This document shows positions 25,069 through 33,154 of a stretch of DNA of 39,279 nucleotides, piece by piece. A program made the translations under genes and the position numbers. Origin of the DNA: Methylobacter sp. (GTDB lineage: Bacteria > Pseudomonadota > Gammaproteobacteria > Methylococcales > Methylomonadaceae); the NCBI GenBank assembly GCA_030684815.1, contig JAUXXQ010000138.1, positions 1-39,279 on the forward strand, read 5' to 3'. The notes under the pieces are model-generated. The model worked only from the letters and a program-made list of their open reading frames with translations. It was not told the origin of the DNA and did no database searches. The stretch's first letter is position 1. Each line of letters opens with the position of its first letter.

Positions 25069-26045
25069 TGGGGCAAGATTGGCGGCCAAGTTGCGCCATA
25101 GAGCTATTGCAGTTAAGGGCGCGGATGCTTGCTGAAATACGCCAATTTTTTGCCGACAGGGCGGTACTGGAAGTGGAAACGCCGCTGCTCAGCAACAGCA
25201 TCGGCACCGATCCGCAGTTGGAATTTTTTACTGCCGAGTATCGTTTGTTGCCTACGCGGCAAACACTGTTTTTACAAACATCGCCGGAGTTTGCAATGAA
25301 ACGGCTGCTTGCCGCCGGTAGCGGCTGTATTTATCAAATCGGCAAAGCGTTCAGGAACGGCGAATCGGGGCGCTTCCATAATCCCGAATTTACGATGCTG
25401 GAATGGTATCGGGTCGGTTTTAGCCTACCCCAGCTGATGGATGAAATCGCCGGACTCATCGGCCATTTATTTAGGGAGCAGCCCTTGCAGGAAACGCAAC
25501 GGGTCAGTTATCAGGACGCGTTCTTTTCGCATACCGGATTAGACCCGTTGGTGTTTTCCTACCCTGATTATTGCGCTTATGCCCGGCAATCCGAATTACC
25601 CGAAGCAGTCACTATATGCGGGCACGACCACGCTTTATGGTTGGATTTTTTGTTTAGCCACAAGGTGCAGCCGCATTTGGGCAATAACGCGCTGTGCATG
25701 GTTTACGGCTATCCTGCTTGCCAGTCGTCTTTGGCGAGAATCAATGAACATAATGCTTTGGTTTCAGACCGGGTCGAAGTGTTCATTAATGGCGTCGAGC
25801 TGGGCAATGGCTATCATGAGCTAACTGATGCAGACGAGCAAAATAAGCGTTTCGATAAGGAATTGGCAATCAGGCAACAACAAAAACTGCCGGTTAGCGT
25901 TAAAGACCAGCGCCTTGTTGCGGCACTGGCATCGGGCTTGCCGCAGTGTTCAGGCATGGCGATAGGCCTAGACCGTTTATTGATGCTGTTGTCGGGCAGT
26001 CATTCTATCAATGAGGTTCTTAGTTTCCCAATTCACCGGGCTTAA
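25068..26045 (+). CDS. epmA: EF-P lysine ligase EpmA (PoxA/GenX)
   Basis: A truncated class II lysyl-tRNA-synthetase-like enzyme that attaches (R)-beta-lysine to EF-P K34. The 325 residues contain only the catalytic domain: EVETPLLSNSIGTDPQLEFF, LFLQTSPEFAMKRLLAAG, IYQIGKAFRNGESGRFHNPE, TMLEWYRVGFSL, VEVFINGVELGNGYHELTD and GMAIGLDRLLMLL (motif 3). There is no anticodon-binding domain. It uses a GTG start overlapping the efp stop. With epmB it completes the module; the hydroxylase epmC is not nearby. Confidence 0.96.
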   Translation: MGQDWRPSCAIELLQLRARMLAEIRQFFADRAVLEVETPLLSNSIGTDPQLEFFTAEYRLLPTRQTLFLQTSPEFAMKRLLAAGSGCIYQIGKAFRNGESGRFHNPEFTMLEWYRVGFSLPQLMDEIAGLIGHLFREQPLQETQRVSYQDAFFSHTGLDPLVFSYPDYCAYARQSELPEAVTICGHDHALWLDFLFSHKVQPHLGNNALCMVYGYPACQSSLARINEHNALVSDRVEVFINGVELGNGYHELTDADEQNKRFDKELAIRQQQKLPVSVKDQRLVAALASGLPQCSGMAIGLDRLLMLLSGSHSINEVLSFPIHRA

Positions 26046-26082
26046 CTTCGTTTAGTTATTTACCAAAAAAGTCCGTAAAGCC

Positions 26083-26294
26083 CCTTCCTTTAGGTGGGGG
26101 ATGTAAGGATGCTCTTGATTTATTTTGCTTGTTCATCTATTGTTCTCCCCGTTGGGTACGCTGTTGCTGCGTATCTTCTGCCATCAGGTTCACACTGAGA
26201 TGGCGTGAAGTAAGACGATTATCAGAGTCGTCCCCTTCGGGCATGAAGGGCTGCACTAAGGAATCCCCTTGCTTTAGCAGAGGGAGGATGTCAA
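26083..26294 (+). mobile_element. IS200/IS605-like scar with two end hairpins in the same orientation
   Basis: The hairpin at 26087-26100 (CCCCTTCCTTTAGGTGGGGG, then ATGTAA) and the end at 26260-26294 both resemble the right end at 107-141; the second matches it at 33 of 35 positions. Both point the same way, so the segment is not an element with opposed ends but the remains of two ends. About 150 bases between them hold no recognisable coding sequence. The whole gap 26046-26356 is this scar plus the bamA promoter. Confidence 0.5.
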
Positions 26295-26299
26295 TGTGA

Positions 26300-26305
26300 T
26301 ATAAT
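26300..26305 (+). promoter_or_regulatory. Likely -10 of bamA
   Basis: A perfect TATAAT begins 6 bases after the IS-like end, 51 bases before the bamA ATG. The matching -35 position (about 26277-26282) would lie inside the IS end. Confidence 0.4.
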
Positions 26306-26356
26306 CCGCCAGCTTTTAAATATCCAAACCATGCTGTTTTACTTTTAGATTCCTAC

Positions 26357-28657
26357 ATGAAACTACCTACTCTTTCTCTATTGTTATTGCTATTCCTACT
26401 TGTTGCGCAAGTAGCTAAAGCCGATGAAGAATTTGTTGTCGGGGATATTAAGGTCAAAGGTTTGCAGCGGATTTCTGTCGGTACTGTGTATAACTATCTC
26501 CCTGTCAGCGTAGGGGAAAGGTTTTCGTTGGATAATGCGGCATCGGCCATCAAGGCGCTATTCAAAACCGGTTTTTTTAAGGACATTGCCCTGGAAAGGG
26601 ATGGGTCAACGCTGATTGTTAATGTCGTGGAACGCCCGTCCATCGCAAAAATTGTTTTTGAAGGTAATAAAGACTTAAGTAAAGACGATTTGACTAAAGC
26701 CTTAAAAAAAATTGGTTTGGAAGAAGGCAAGGTGTTTGACCAGCAAGTGCTGGATAAGGTTGAACAGGAATTGAGCCGCCAATATTTTAGTCACGGCAAA
26801 TACGGCCTAAAAATTACCACCGAGGTTTCCGACCTTACCCGCAACCGGGTGGGCATCCATATCAAGATTTCTGAGGGCAGGGTGGCCAAAATCAAGCAGA
26901 TTAATATTGTCGGCAACACTGTTTTTAATGATGCAACCTTGTTGAAAAACCTTGAGCTAAGCACCTCTAATTTACTGTCGTTCTATACCAAAAACGACCA
27001 GTATTCCAAACAAAAACTATCCGGCGATTTGGAATCCTTGCGTTCTTATTACTTGGATCGCGGTTATATCAACTTTAATATCGAGTCTACACAAGTCGCC
27101 ATCACCCCGGATAAAAAAGACATCTACGTTACCATTAACGTCAAAGAAGGTGCGGTTTATACGCTGGAAAAAGTTAAATTGGCAGGTAATTTGGTGGTGG
27201 CGCCTGAAGAACTGGTCAAACTGGTCAAAATCGGGCCGGGAGAGATTTTTTCCAGAAAAAATGCCACCGAAACCTCCAAAGCGGTTTCTGAACGTTTAGG
27301 CGATGACGGCTATGCCTTTGCCAACGTCAATATGGTGCCGGAAATTAACGAGGCGACAAAAACGGTTGACATGACTTTTTTTGTTGATCCGGGCAAGCGT
27401 GTTTATGTTAGGCGCATTAACATGAAAGGCAACACCAAAACCCGCGATGAAGTGTTGCGCCGGGAAATGCGGCAAATGGAGTCCAGCTGGGCTTCAAGCT
27501 CAAAAATTGAACGTTCCAAAACCCGCCTTGAGCGTTTGGGTTATTTTGAAGAGGTGAATGTCGAAACGCCGCCGGTTACCGGCACTGCCGACCAGATTGA
27601 TGTCAATTATTCAGTGGTGGAAAAACCATCCGGCAACTTGTCGGCGGGCGCCGGCTATTCACAAGTCCAGGGTATTGTATTGAATGCCAATATTGCCCAG
27701 GATAACGTCTTCGGTTCCGGCAAGCGGGTGAATCTGGCCTTCAATAACAGTAACTTCTCCACCAATTACCAGTTCGGTTTTTTCAATCCTTATTTTACCG
27801 TTGACGGTGTCAGTCAGGGTTATAATTTAGGTTACACCAAACGTGACGCAGGGCGGATCAACCTTGCCAATTATTCAACCAATATCATGAATGCCGGGGT
27901 TAATTTCGGCATCCCGCTGAATGAATTCGATCAACTACGTTTTGATCTGGATTTGAAAAACACCAGCTTAACTGCCGTTGATTATTCTTCGATACAAATC
28001 CGTGACTTTATTGATAAGCAGGGTGACAGTTTTTTAACATTGTCGCCAGCGATAGGCTGGAGCCACGACACACTTAACCGGGCAATTTTTCCTAGCAAGG
28101 GTGGGCAACAGCGGTTTTCCGCATTAGCCACTGTCCCTGGTAGCGACCTGGAATATTACAAGCTGAGTTATAAGCACCAGATTTATTTTCCCTTAGCCAA
28201 AGACTTTACTTTTAGGCTGCATGGCGAAGCGGCTTATGGCGACGGTTACGGAAAGACCGATAACCTGCCTTTCTTTGAAAATTATTTCGGCGGCGGCACC
28301 GGTTCCATACGCGGCTTCAGGAATAATACGGTAGGGCCCAGGGACTCTAATAACATGCCTTTTGGCGGTTCCAGTAAAATTGTCGGCAATGCCGAATTGT
28401 TTTTCCCAGTGCCTTTTATGGCGGAAACAAAATCAGTCAGGTTAGGGACTTTTGTTGATGCCGGGGCAATTAACAACGGCTTTAAAGTCGATAACATGAA
28501 ATATTCCGTCGGCGTTTCCGGCGAATGGTTATCGCCTTTTGGCGCTTTGTCGGTCAGTGCGGCATTGCCGATTAACGCCACCTCCACATCATCAGACCTC
28601 GGCGCAGTCGATGACCAAAAACAGATGTTTCAATTTAACTTCGGCCAGAATTTCTAG
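26357..28657 (+). CDS. bamA: Outer-membrane protein assembly factor BamA
   Basis: The essential outer-membrane protein that inserts beta-barrels. The 766 residues comprise a signal peptide (LLLLFLLVAQVAKA), five POTRA domains (starting FVVGDIKVKGLQRISVGTVY; the last near VYVRRINMKGNTKTRDEVLR) and a 16-strand barrel. The barrel has SIRGFRNNTVGPRD, the conserved RGF loop motif, and ends in phenylalanine (FNFGQNF), as required for outer-membrane targeting. The ribosome-binding site is poor. The upstream neighbours usual in gammaproteobacteria (rseP, dxr) are absent; an IS scar is there instead. Confidence 0.97.
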   Translation: MKLPTLSLLLLLFLLVAQVAKADEEFVVGDIKVKGLQRISVGTVYNYLPVSVGERFSLDNAASAIKALFKTGFFKDIALERDGSTLIVNVVERPSIAKIVFEGNKDLSKDDLTKALKKIGLEEGKVFDQQVLDKVEQELSRQYFSHGKYGLKITTEVSDLTRNRVGIHIKISEGRVAKIKQINIVGNTVFNDATLLKNLELSTSNLLSFYTKNDQYSKQKLSGDLESLRSYYLDRGYINFNIESTQVAITPDKKDIYVTINVKEGAVYTLEKVKLAGNLVVAPEELVKLVKIGPGEIFSRKNATETSKAVSERLGDDGYAFANVNMVPEINEATKTVDMTFFVDPGKRVYVRRINMKGNTKTRDEVLRREMRQMESSWASSSKIERSKTRLERLGYFEEVNVETPPVTGTADQIDVNYSVVEKPSGNLSAGAGYSQVQGIVLNANIAQDNVFGSGKRVNLAFNNSNFSTNYQFGFFNPYFTVDGVSQGYNLGYTKRDAGRINLANYSTNIMNAGVNFGIPLNEFDQLRFDLDLKNTSLTAVDYSSIQIRDFIDKQGDSFLTLSPAIGWSHDTLNRAIFPSKGGQQRFSALATVPGSDLEYYKLSYKHQIYFPLAKDFTFRLHGEAAYGDGYGKTDNLPFFENYFGGGTGSIRGFRNNTVGPRDSNNMPFGGSSKIVGNAELFFPVPFMAETKSVRLGTFVDAGAINNGFKVDNMKYSVGVSGEWLSPFGALSVSAALPINATSTSSDLGAVDDQKQMFQFNFGQNF

Positions 28658-28676
28658 GGCAGTTTTATCTAACAAG

Positions 28677-28706
28677 CTGACGCCTGTCGTTTCATGCCGT
28701 TATAAT
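28677..28706 (+). promoter_or_regulatory. Putative promoter before skp
   Basis: TATAAT (28701-28706) with CTGACG (28677-28682) 18 bases upstream, in the 94-base bamA-skp gap. Confidence 0.35.
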
Positions 28707-28751
28707 TCCCCAAAACACTTTATTTTAATTTCATCAGAGAACTGTTTAACA

Positions 28752-29252
28752 ATGAAAACAAAAATTGCCTTATTTTTAGGATTATTGCTTGCCGCCAATG
28801 TGAGCCACGCTGAGTTAAAGATTGGTTTTGTCAATATACCTGCGGTACTTGAGAAAGCACCCCAAGCAGAAAAAGCCAAAAAACGTCTGGAACAAGAGTT
28901 TTCGCCACGCGATAAACAATTGGTCGCCCAGCAAAAAGAAATCCAAAATATGGATGAAAGGATGGCTAAAGATGCGGCCGTGATGGGCGAATCGGCACGC
29001 GCCAATCTGGAAAAAGATATTCTAAATAAGAAACGGGATGCAAAAAGAGCCCAGCAGGAGTTCAGCGAGGATTTTAACGTGCGCCGTAATGAAGAATTAG
29101 GCAAGTTGCAACGCCGCATTGTTGAAGCCATCCGGGATATAGCCAAAGATCAAAAATTCGACTTATTGCTGACTGATGGCGTTATTTATGCCAGCGATAA
29201 AATTGATGTCACCAGCCAAGTGCAAAAAAAGTTGTCAACTATGCAGGAATAA
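28752..29252 (+). CDS. skp: Periplasmic chaperone Skp/OmpH
   Basis: A 166-residue chaperone that holds unfolded outer-membrane proteins on the way to BamA. It has a signal peptide (MKTKIALFLGLLLAANVSHA), the strand LKIGFVNIPAVLEKAPQAE, long coiled-coil arms rich in K, E, Q and R (about 40-120), and the C-terminal strand KFDLLLTDGVIYASDKIDVT. The frame is open far upstream into bamA, but only the ATG at 28752 gives a signal peptide. It lies 94 bases after bamA. The next gene is fabZ, not lpxD. Confidence 0.93.
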   Translation: MKTKIALFLGLLLAANVSHAELKIGFVNIPAVLEKAPQAEKAKKRLEQEFSPRDKQLVAQQKEIQNMDERMAKDAAVMGESARANLEKDILNKKRDAKRAQQEFSEDFNVRRNEELGKLQRRIVEAIRDIAKDQKFDLLLTDGVIYASDKIDVTSQVQKKLSTMQE

Positions 29253-29317
29253 TTACACCCCCATAATTCCTTATTTAAGCGCATAGTCATCAACTTTTTT
29301 AGAAGCATCCTTATAAT

Positions 29318-29761
29318 ATGTCCATTAAGTTAGATATTTTACAAATACAACAATTTTTACCGCATCGTTACCCTTTTTTATTGGTTGATAAAGTTATTGA
29401 ATGTGAGCCCGGCGTCAGGCTGTTGGGCGTAAAAAACGTCACCTACAATGAACCGTTTTTTCAAGGGCATTTTCCGCAAAAACCTATTATGCCGGGTGTT
29501 CTGATTTTGGAAGCGTTGGCCCAATCGACCGGTTTGCTTGCCTCGGAAACCGCCGGGGACGAATTGGCCGGCATGATTTATTATTTGGTCGGTATTGATA
29601 AAGCCAAGTTTAAACGCCCCGTTGTGCCCGGGGATCAATTGATGCTGGAAGCAAAATTTCTTAAAAGCAAGCGTAATATCTGGGCATTTGAATGTCGTGC
29701 AGAAGTTGACGGGGAGTTTGTCGCAAGTGCCGAAATCAGATGCGCGGCGGTGGTGAATTAG
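29318..29761 (+). CDS. fabZ: (3R)-hydroxyacyl-ACP dehydratase FabZ
   Basis: A hot-dog-fold dehydratase of fatty acid synthesis. The 147 residues include [13 protein letters not shown], the catalytic H51 in [15 protein letters not shown] and E65 in LILEALAQS, then [21 protein letters not shown]. The gene follows skp by 65 bases. The ribosome-binding site is weak and a TATAAT sits directly before the ATG, so this may be a tight promoter-start arrangement. Confidence 0.96.
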   Translation: MSIKLDILQIQQFLPHRYPFLLVDKVIECEPGVRLLGVKNVTYNEPFFQGHFPQKPIMPGVLILEALAQSTGLLASETAGDELAGMIYYLVGIDKAKFKRPVVPGDQLMLEAKFLKSKRNIWAFECRAEVDGEFVASAEIRCAAVVN

Positions 29762-29763
29762 TT

Positions 29764-30534
29764 TTGATTGATTCAACAGCGATAATTGATAGCAAGGCGG
29801 AGCTGGCCGAAGGCGTATCGGTCGGCCCTTTTTCTGTCATAGGGGCTGATGTAAAAGTTGGCGCCGGTACAGTGATAGGTTCTCATGTTGTTATTAAAGG
29901 GCCGACCAACATAGGTGAGCAGAACCGCATCTATCAATTCACCTCCATTGGCGAAGATCCGCAAGACAAAAAATATGCGGCGGAGATAACCCGCCTGGAA
30001 ATTGGCGACCGGAACACCATACGCGAATATACCTCAATGCACCGGGGGACGAAGCAAGACCAAAGCTTGACCAAGATAGGCAGTGACAATCTGTTTATGG
30101 CCTATACCCACGTGGCGCATGATTGCATTATCGGCGACCACGTCATTATGGCCAATGGCGCGTCGTTAGCCGGTCATGTGCATTTGCATAGCCATGCCAT
30201 TTTGGGTGGCTTTACCCTGGTGCACCAGTTCACCCAAATTGGACGCTACAGTTTTGCCGCTATGGGTAGCGCGATCACCCAGGATATCCCCCCTTTTGTG
30301 ATGGTCGGCGGCAAGCCAACCCGGCCGCATGGTATCAATTCGGTCGGCATGGAACGTAACGGCATTTCGCCTGAAGACATCAGGTTAATCAGGAAAGCCT
30401 ATAAAATCATCTATAAGATGAATTTGCGTTTGGAAGACGCCATTGAGCAAATGGAAGATATGGCTGGCGACAGCAAGGAGTTATCCGACATGGTGAGCTT
30501 TTTGCGTAATGTAAGCCGGGGTATATTGCGCTAA
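29764..30534 (+). CDS. lpxA: UDP-N-acetylglucosamine acyltransferase LpxA
   Basis: The first enzyme of lipid A synthesis. A left-handed beta helix of hexapeptide repeats ([20 protein letters not shown] onwards) is followed by the helical C-terminal domain. The catalytic histidine is H119 in YTHVAHDC, and GGFTLVHQF follows. Homologues begin MIxxTAII, which corresponds to a TTG at 29764 here (256 residues) placed 2 bases after the fabZ stop. An upstream in-frame ATG (29740) would add 8 atypical residues and overlap fabZ. It ends RGILR, as in E. coli. Confidence 0.93.
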   Translation: MIDSTAIIDSKAELAEGVSVGPFSVIGADVKVGAGTVIGSHVVIKGPTNIGEQNRIYQFTSIGEDPQDKKYAAEITRLEIGDRNTIREYTSMHRGTKQDQSLTKIGSDNLFMAYTHVAHDCIIGDHVIMANGASLAGHVHLHSHAILGGFTLVHQFTQIGRYSFAAMGSAITQDIPPFVMVGGKPTRPHGINSVGMERNGISPEDIRLIRKAYKIIYKMNLRLEDAIEQMEDMAGDSKELSDMVSFLRNVSRGILR

Positions 30535-30554
30535 ATGTTCCCGGCGCGGTTGTT

Positions 30555-31151
30555 ATGGGTAATGTAGTTTTAACAAGCCTTATTGCCGGTGTCGACGAAG
30601 CAGGCCGTGGACCGCTTGCAGGCCCGGTTTTTGCAGCCGCCGTTATTCTTGATCCACAGCGACCCATTGTTGGCTTGGCCGATTCCAAAGTCCTCAGCGA
30701 AAGCAAACGCAACAGTCTTTATCTCATCATCAAAGAAAGTGCTTTAAGCTGGTCGATTGCAGCCGCCAGTGTTGAAGAAATCGACCGGCTCAACATCCTT
30801 CAAGCGACTATGCTTGCCATGCAAAGGGCAGTGCAGGGCTTGCCTATCCACCCTGATGAAGTGTTGGTCGATGGCAACCGTCTACCCGATTTGTCCATGC
30901 CTGCACAGGCCATTGTTAAAGGCGACAGTAAAGTGCAGGCGATCAGCGCGGCTTCCATTTTAGCGAAAGTCGAACGTGACAAATTGATGCTTGACTGTCA
31001 CCAGCGCCACCCCGATTTTTCGTTTCACCTGCATAAAGGTTATGGTACCAAACAGCATTTGGCCGAGATCGAGCAATTCGGTTTTTTAGAGATACACAGA
31101 AAAACATTCAATCCTGTGAAAACCATGCTGATGCGTCAGGAAAGGGTTTAA
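30555..31151 (+). CDS. rnhB: Ribonuclease HII
   Basis: Removes ribonucleotides and RNA from RNA-DNA hybrids. The 198 residues keep the acidic centre: D14 and E15 in [16 protein letters not shown]106 in LVDGN, and D124 in [19 protein letters not shown]. The C-terminal [15 protein letters not shown] and HRKTFNPV complete the family pattern. It starts 20 bases after lpxA, where lpxB usually lies. Its TAA overlaps the stop codon of the convergent srkA gene. Confidence 0.96.
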   Translation: MGNVVLTSLIAGVDEAGRGPLAGPVFAAAVILDPQRPIVGLADSKVLSESKRNSLYLIIKESALSWSIAAASVEEIDRLNILQATMLAMQRAVQGLPIHPDEVLVDGNRLPDLSMPAQAIVKGDSKVQAISAASILAKVERDKLMLDCHQRHPDFSFHLHKGYGTKQHLAEIEQFGFLEIHRKTFNPVKTMLMRQERV

Positions 31152-32137
31152 GCCAGCTCCAGCGGCCCTTCATCCATTAACGCAATCTGCTCGCGCAGTT
31201 CAATAATCCTATCCTGCCAATAACGCGGGGTGTCGAACCACGGAAACGCCATTGGAAACGCGGGGTCATCCCAGCGCCTTGCAATCCAGGCGGAATAATG
31301 GATCAGGCGCAACGTGCGCAAAGCTTCAAGCAGATGCAATTCGCGGCTGTCGAAATCGTAAAATGTCCGGTAACCCGCCAGCAGATGGTTCAGTTGCACC
31401 GTCATTTCAGCGCGATCCCCGGACAGCAACATCCATAAATCCTGTATCGCAGGCCCCATCCGGCTGTCGTCGAAATCGACAAAATGCGGGCCGTCATCCG
31501 TCCATAAAATGTTGCCGGGATAGCAGTCGCCGTGCAGGCGCAGATTTTGTACCGAACCTGCGCGCTCAAAGCAACGCCTTACGCCAGCCAGTGCATGTTC
31601 GGTCACGCTGCGGTAGGCGGCCACAAGATCGGCAGGGATAACATCATGCGCTAGCAAAAAAGCCCGGGGTTCGTCGCCAAAACCGGCTATATCTAGCGTT
31701 GGCCGGTGTTGAAAAGGTTTTAGCGCGCCGACGGCATGAATGCGCGCAATCAGCCGACCCATCCATTCCAGCTTGTCGCGGCCTTCAAGTTCCGGCACCC
31801 GGCCGCCTTGTCTTGGATATACCGAAAAACGGAAACCGTCGGACTGGATTAAGGTCTGTTTATCGCCAAAGGGCAACGCCGGAACCACAGGGATTTCAGC
31901 ATTAAACAATTCCTGCACGAAGCTATGTTCCTCAGCAATGGCCGCCGTTGTCCAGCGTTCGGGTCGATAAAACTTGGTCACTATAAACGATGCGTCAATT
32001 ATGCCAACCTGATAGACCCGGTTTTCATAGCTGTTGAGCGCCAGCAAACGGCCGTCGCTATGGAGACCGACACCGTCAAGCGCAGTTAAAATCAGGTCGG
32101 GAGTCAGTGCTGAGAAGGGGGTAAGATTTGTATTCAT
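31148..32137 (-). CDS. srkA: Stress response kinase A (SrkA/YihE)
   Basis: A serine/threonine kinase of the aminoglycoside-phosphotransferase fold. The 329 residues align with E. coli Srk[40 protein letters not shown], the catalytic [14 protein letters not shown], the metal-binding [20 protein letters not shown], and [19 protein letters not shown]. The frame is open to 32194, but the ATG at 32137 ([11 protein letters not shown]) matches the family start. The convergent stop overlaps rnhB by 3 bases. Confidence 0.94.
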   Translation of the reverse strand: MNTNLTPFSALTPDLILTALDGVGLHSDGRLLALNSYENRVYQVGIIDASFIVTKFYRPERWTTAAIAEEHSFVQELFNAEIPVVPALPFGDKQTLIQSDGFRFSVYPRQGGRVPELEGRDKLEWMGRLIARIHAVGALKPFQHRPTLDIAGFGDEPRAFLLAHDVIPADLVAAYRSVTEHALAGVRRCFERAGSVQNLRLHGDCYPGNILWTDDGPHFVDFDDSRMGPAIQDLWMLLSGDRAEMTVQLNHLLAGYRTFYDFDSRELHLLEALRTLRLIHYSAWIARRWDDPAFPMAFPWFDTPRYWQDRIIELREQIALMDEGPLELA

Positions 32138-32191
32138 AGGCGCTATTGTAACGTTGAATGCAGATTCGGCTCGAGTTATGTAATGATCCAG

Positions 32192-32857
32192 CAATTCTCA
32201 TTATGGAAAATATATGTTAACCAAAGCGTTATAAATTAAATTCCCTGGTTTGTTGTTCATTTTACAGAATTCTATTTTTCATAGGTGTTGCAAAGTCTTA
32301 TAGAGCAAGGGGTCTGATATTGCTATCCATTCGACTCTTCGCTTACCTTGCAAGTATTGCGGTAGAACGCGTTCGAATTTTAAAAATAAAATCAGTATCT
32401 ATTTGTTCTTACATTCAACTCATAACTGCAATCGATACTTATCGCTATGTTAGCGACGTCCCGCTACGCGATGCAGACTAGTGAACTGGTGCGAACGTTG
32501 CCGAGATAGTGGCCTCAGGCCGCGCCCGCTGGAAAATTGAAAATGAAAAAAATAATACCTTCAAAACAAAAGGCTATCATTTCGCATATAACTTTGGCCA
32601 TGGCGAACAATTCTTGTCTTCTTTGCGGGCAACGCTGTTAGATTTAATGGATGACAAATTTCGCCTGCTACTTCAAAAACTGCCTTCGCGCCGACGTTTG
32701 TTCGACGATATGAAGGCGCTGACGACTTACCTTTGCTCTGATAGCTGGGAGCATTTGCTCGATTTTATGTTGGAAGGCTGGTCTTATACGTCGGAAAGTC
32801 GGGTTATTCGACCGCCAAAACCTGAAGCTGTGTAGATTGCGGTCATAATGAGAATTG
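32192..32857 (+). mobile_element. Defective insertion sequence with 14-bp inverted ends
   Basis: CAATTCTCATTATG at 32192-32205 recurs as its exact complement at 32844-32857. The 666 bp between hold only a transposase tail. The left 290 bases contain no ORF. No target duplication is obvious outside the ends. Confidence 0.65.
32485..32835 (+). pseudogene. C-terminal remnant of a DDE-type transposase
   Basis: After a stop codon at 32482-32484 the frame reads NVAEIVASGRARWKIENEKN, then TKGYHFAYNFGHGEQFLSSL, the usual C-terminal signature (RWKIENE, KGY, NFGHG) of IS4-like DDE transposases. It then continues LLDLMDDKFRLLLQKLPSRR and DSWEHLLDFMLEGW to a stop at 32833-32835. The catalytic Asp and Asp-containing N-terminal two thirds are absent. 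A stretch of about ten hydrophobic residues usual after HLSSL also appears deleted. It cannot be active. Confidence 0.7.
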
Positions 32858-33133
32858 GTGTTACCTGTCCAGTGTTTGGACGCCACCGTTTTAACCTTGC
32901 CCTCACGCTCAAAATCATCGACCCATTCATATCCATTCATATAAAGTCTTATGCGAATCGGGTTTACAGACGAAGATAAATGCCAGGCATTTGGCCAGTA
33001 GCGCCCGACAAAAGGGTTCATGGCAATAAAGGTCATCGCCCAGTACCGTTGTCTTTAGCGCGGCAAACTGGCTTTAGCCAGCGTAGCGAGGCATTGAGCT
33101 CACAATCCTGTTTGCCATGCCCCTTAAGGGAGG
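32858..33133. other. Gap between the defective IS and the channel gene
   Basis: On the minus strand a frame from 33036 (or 33021) runs toward the IS, with a plausible but unrecognised segment (NPIRIRLYMNGYEWVDDFER), and is cut where the IS begins, as if a gene had been truncated by the insertion. 33062-33116 holds nested inverted repeats (GGCAAAC/GTTTGCC around CTGGC-TTTA-GCCAG), followed by the palindrome CCCTTAAGGG (33121-33130). Confidence 0.35.
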
Positions 33134-33154
33134 TTATTTCTCGGAAACCACCTT
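33128..33154 (-). repeat. 27-bp dispersed repeat, copy 2
   Basis: On the minus strand it reads AAGGTGGTTTCCGAGAAATA then ACCTCCC, encoding the last residues (KVVSEK) and stop of the channel protein. Its partner at 35016-35042 is in opposite orientation, upstream of the same gene. Confidence 0.6.

Noticed and set aside
28539-28751. N-terminal extension of Skp
   Set aside because: It overlaps bamA in another frame and would bury the signal peptide.
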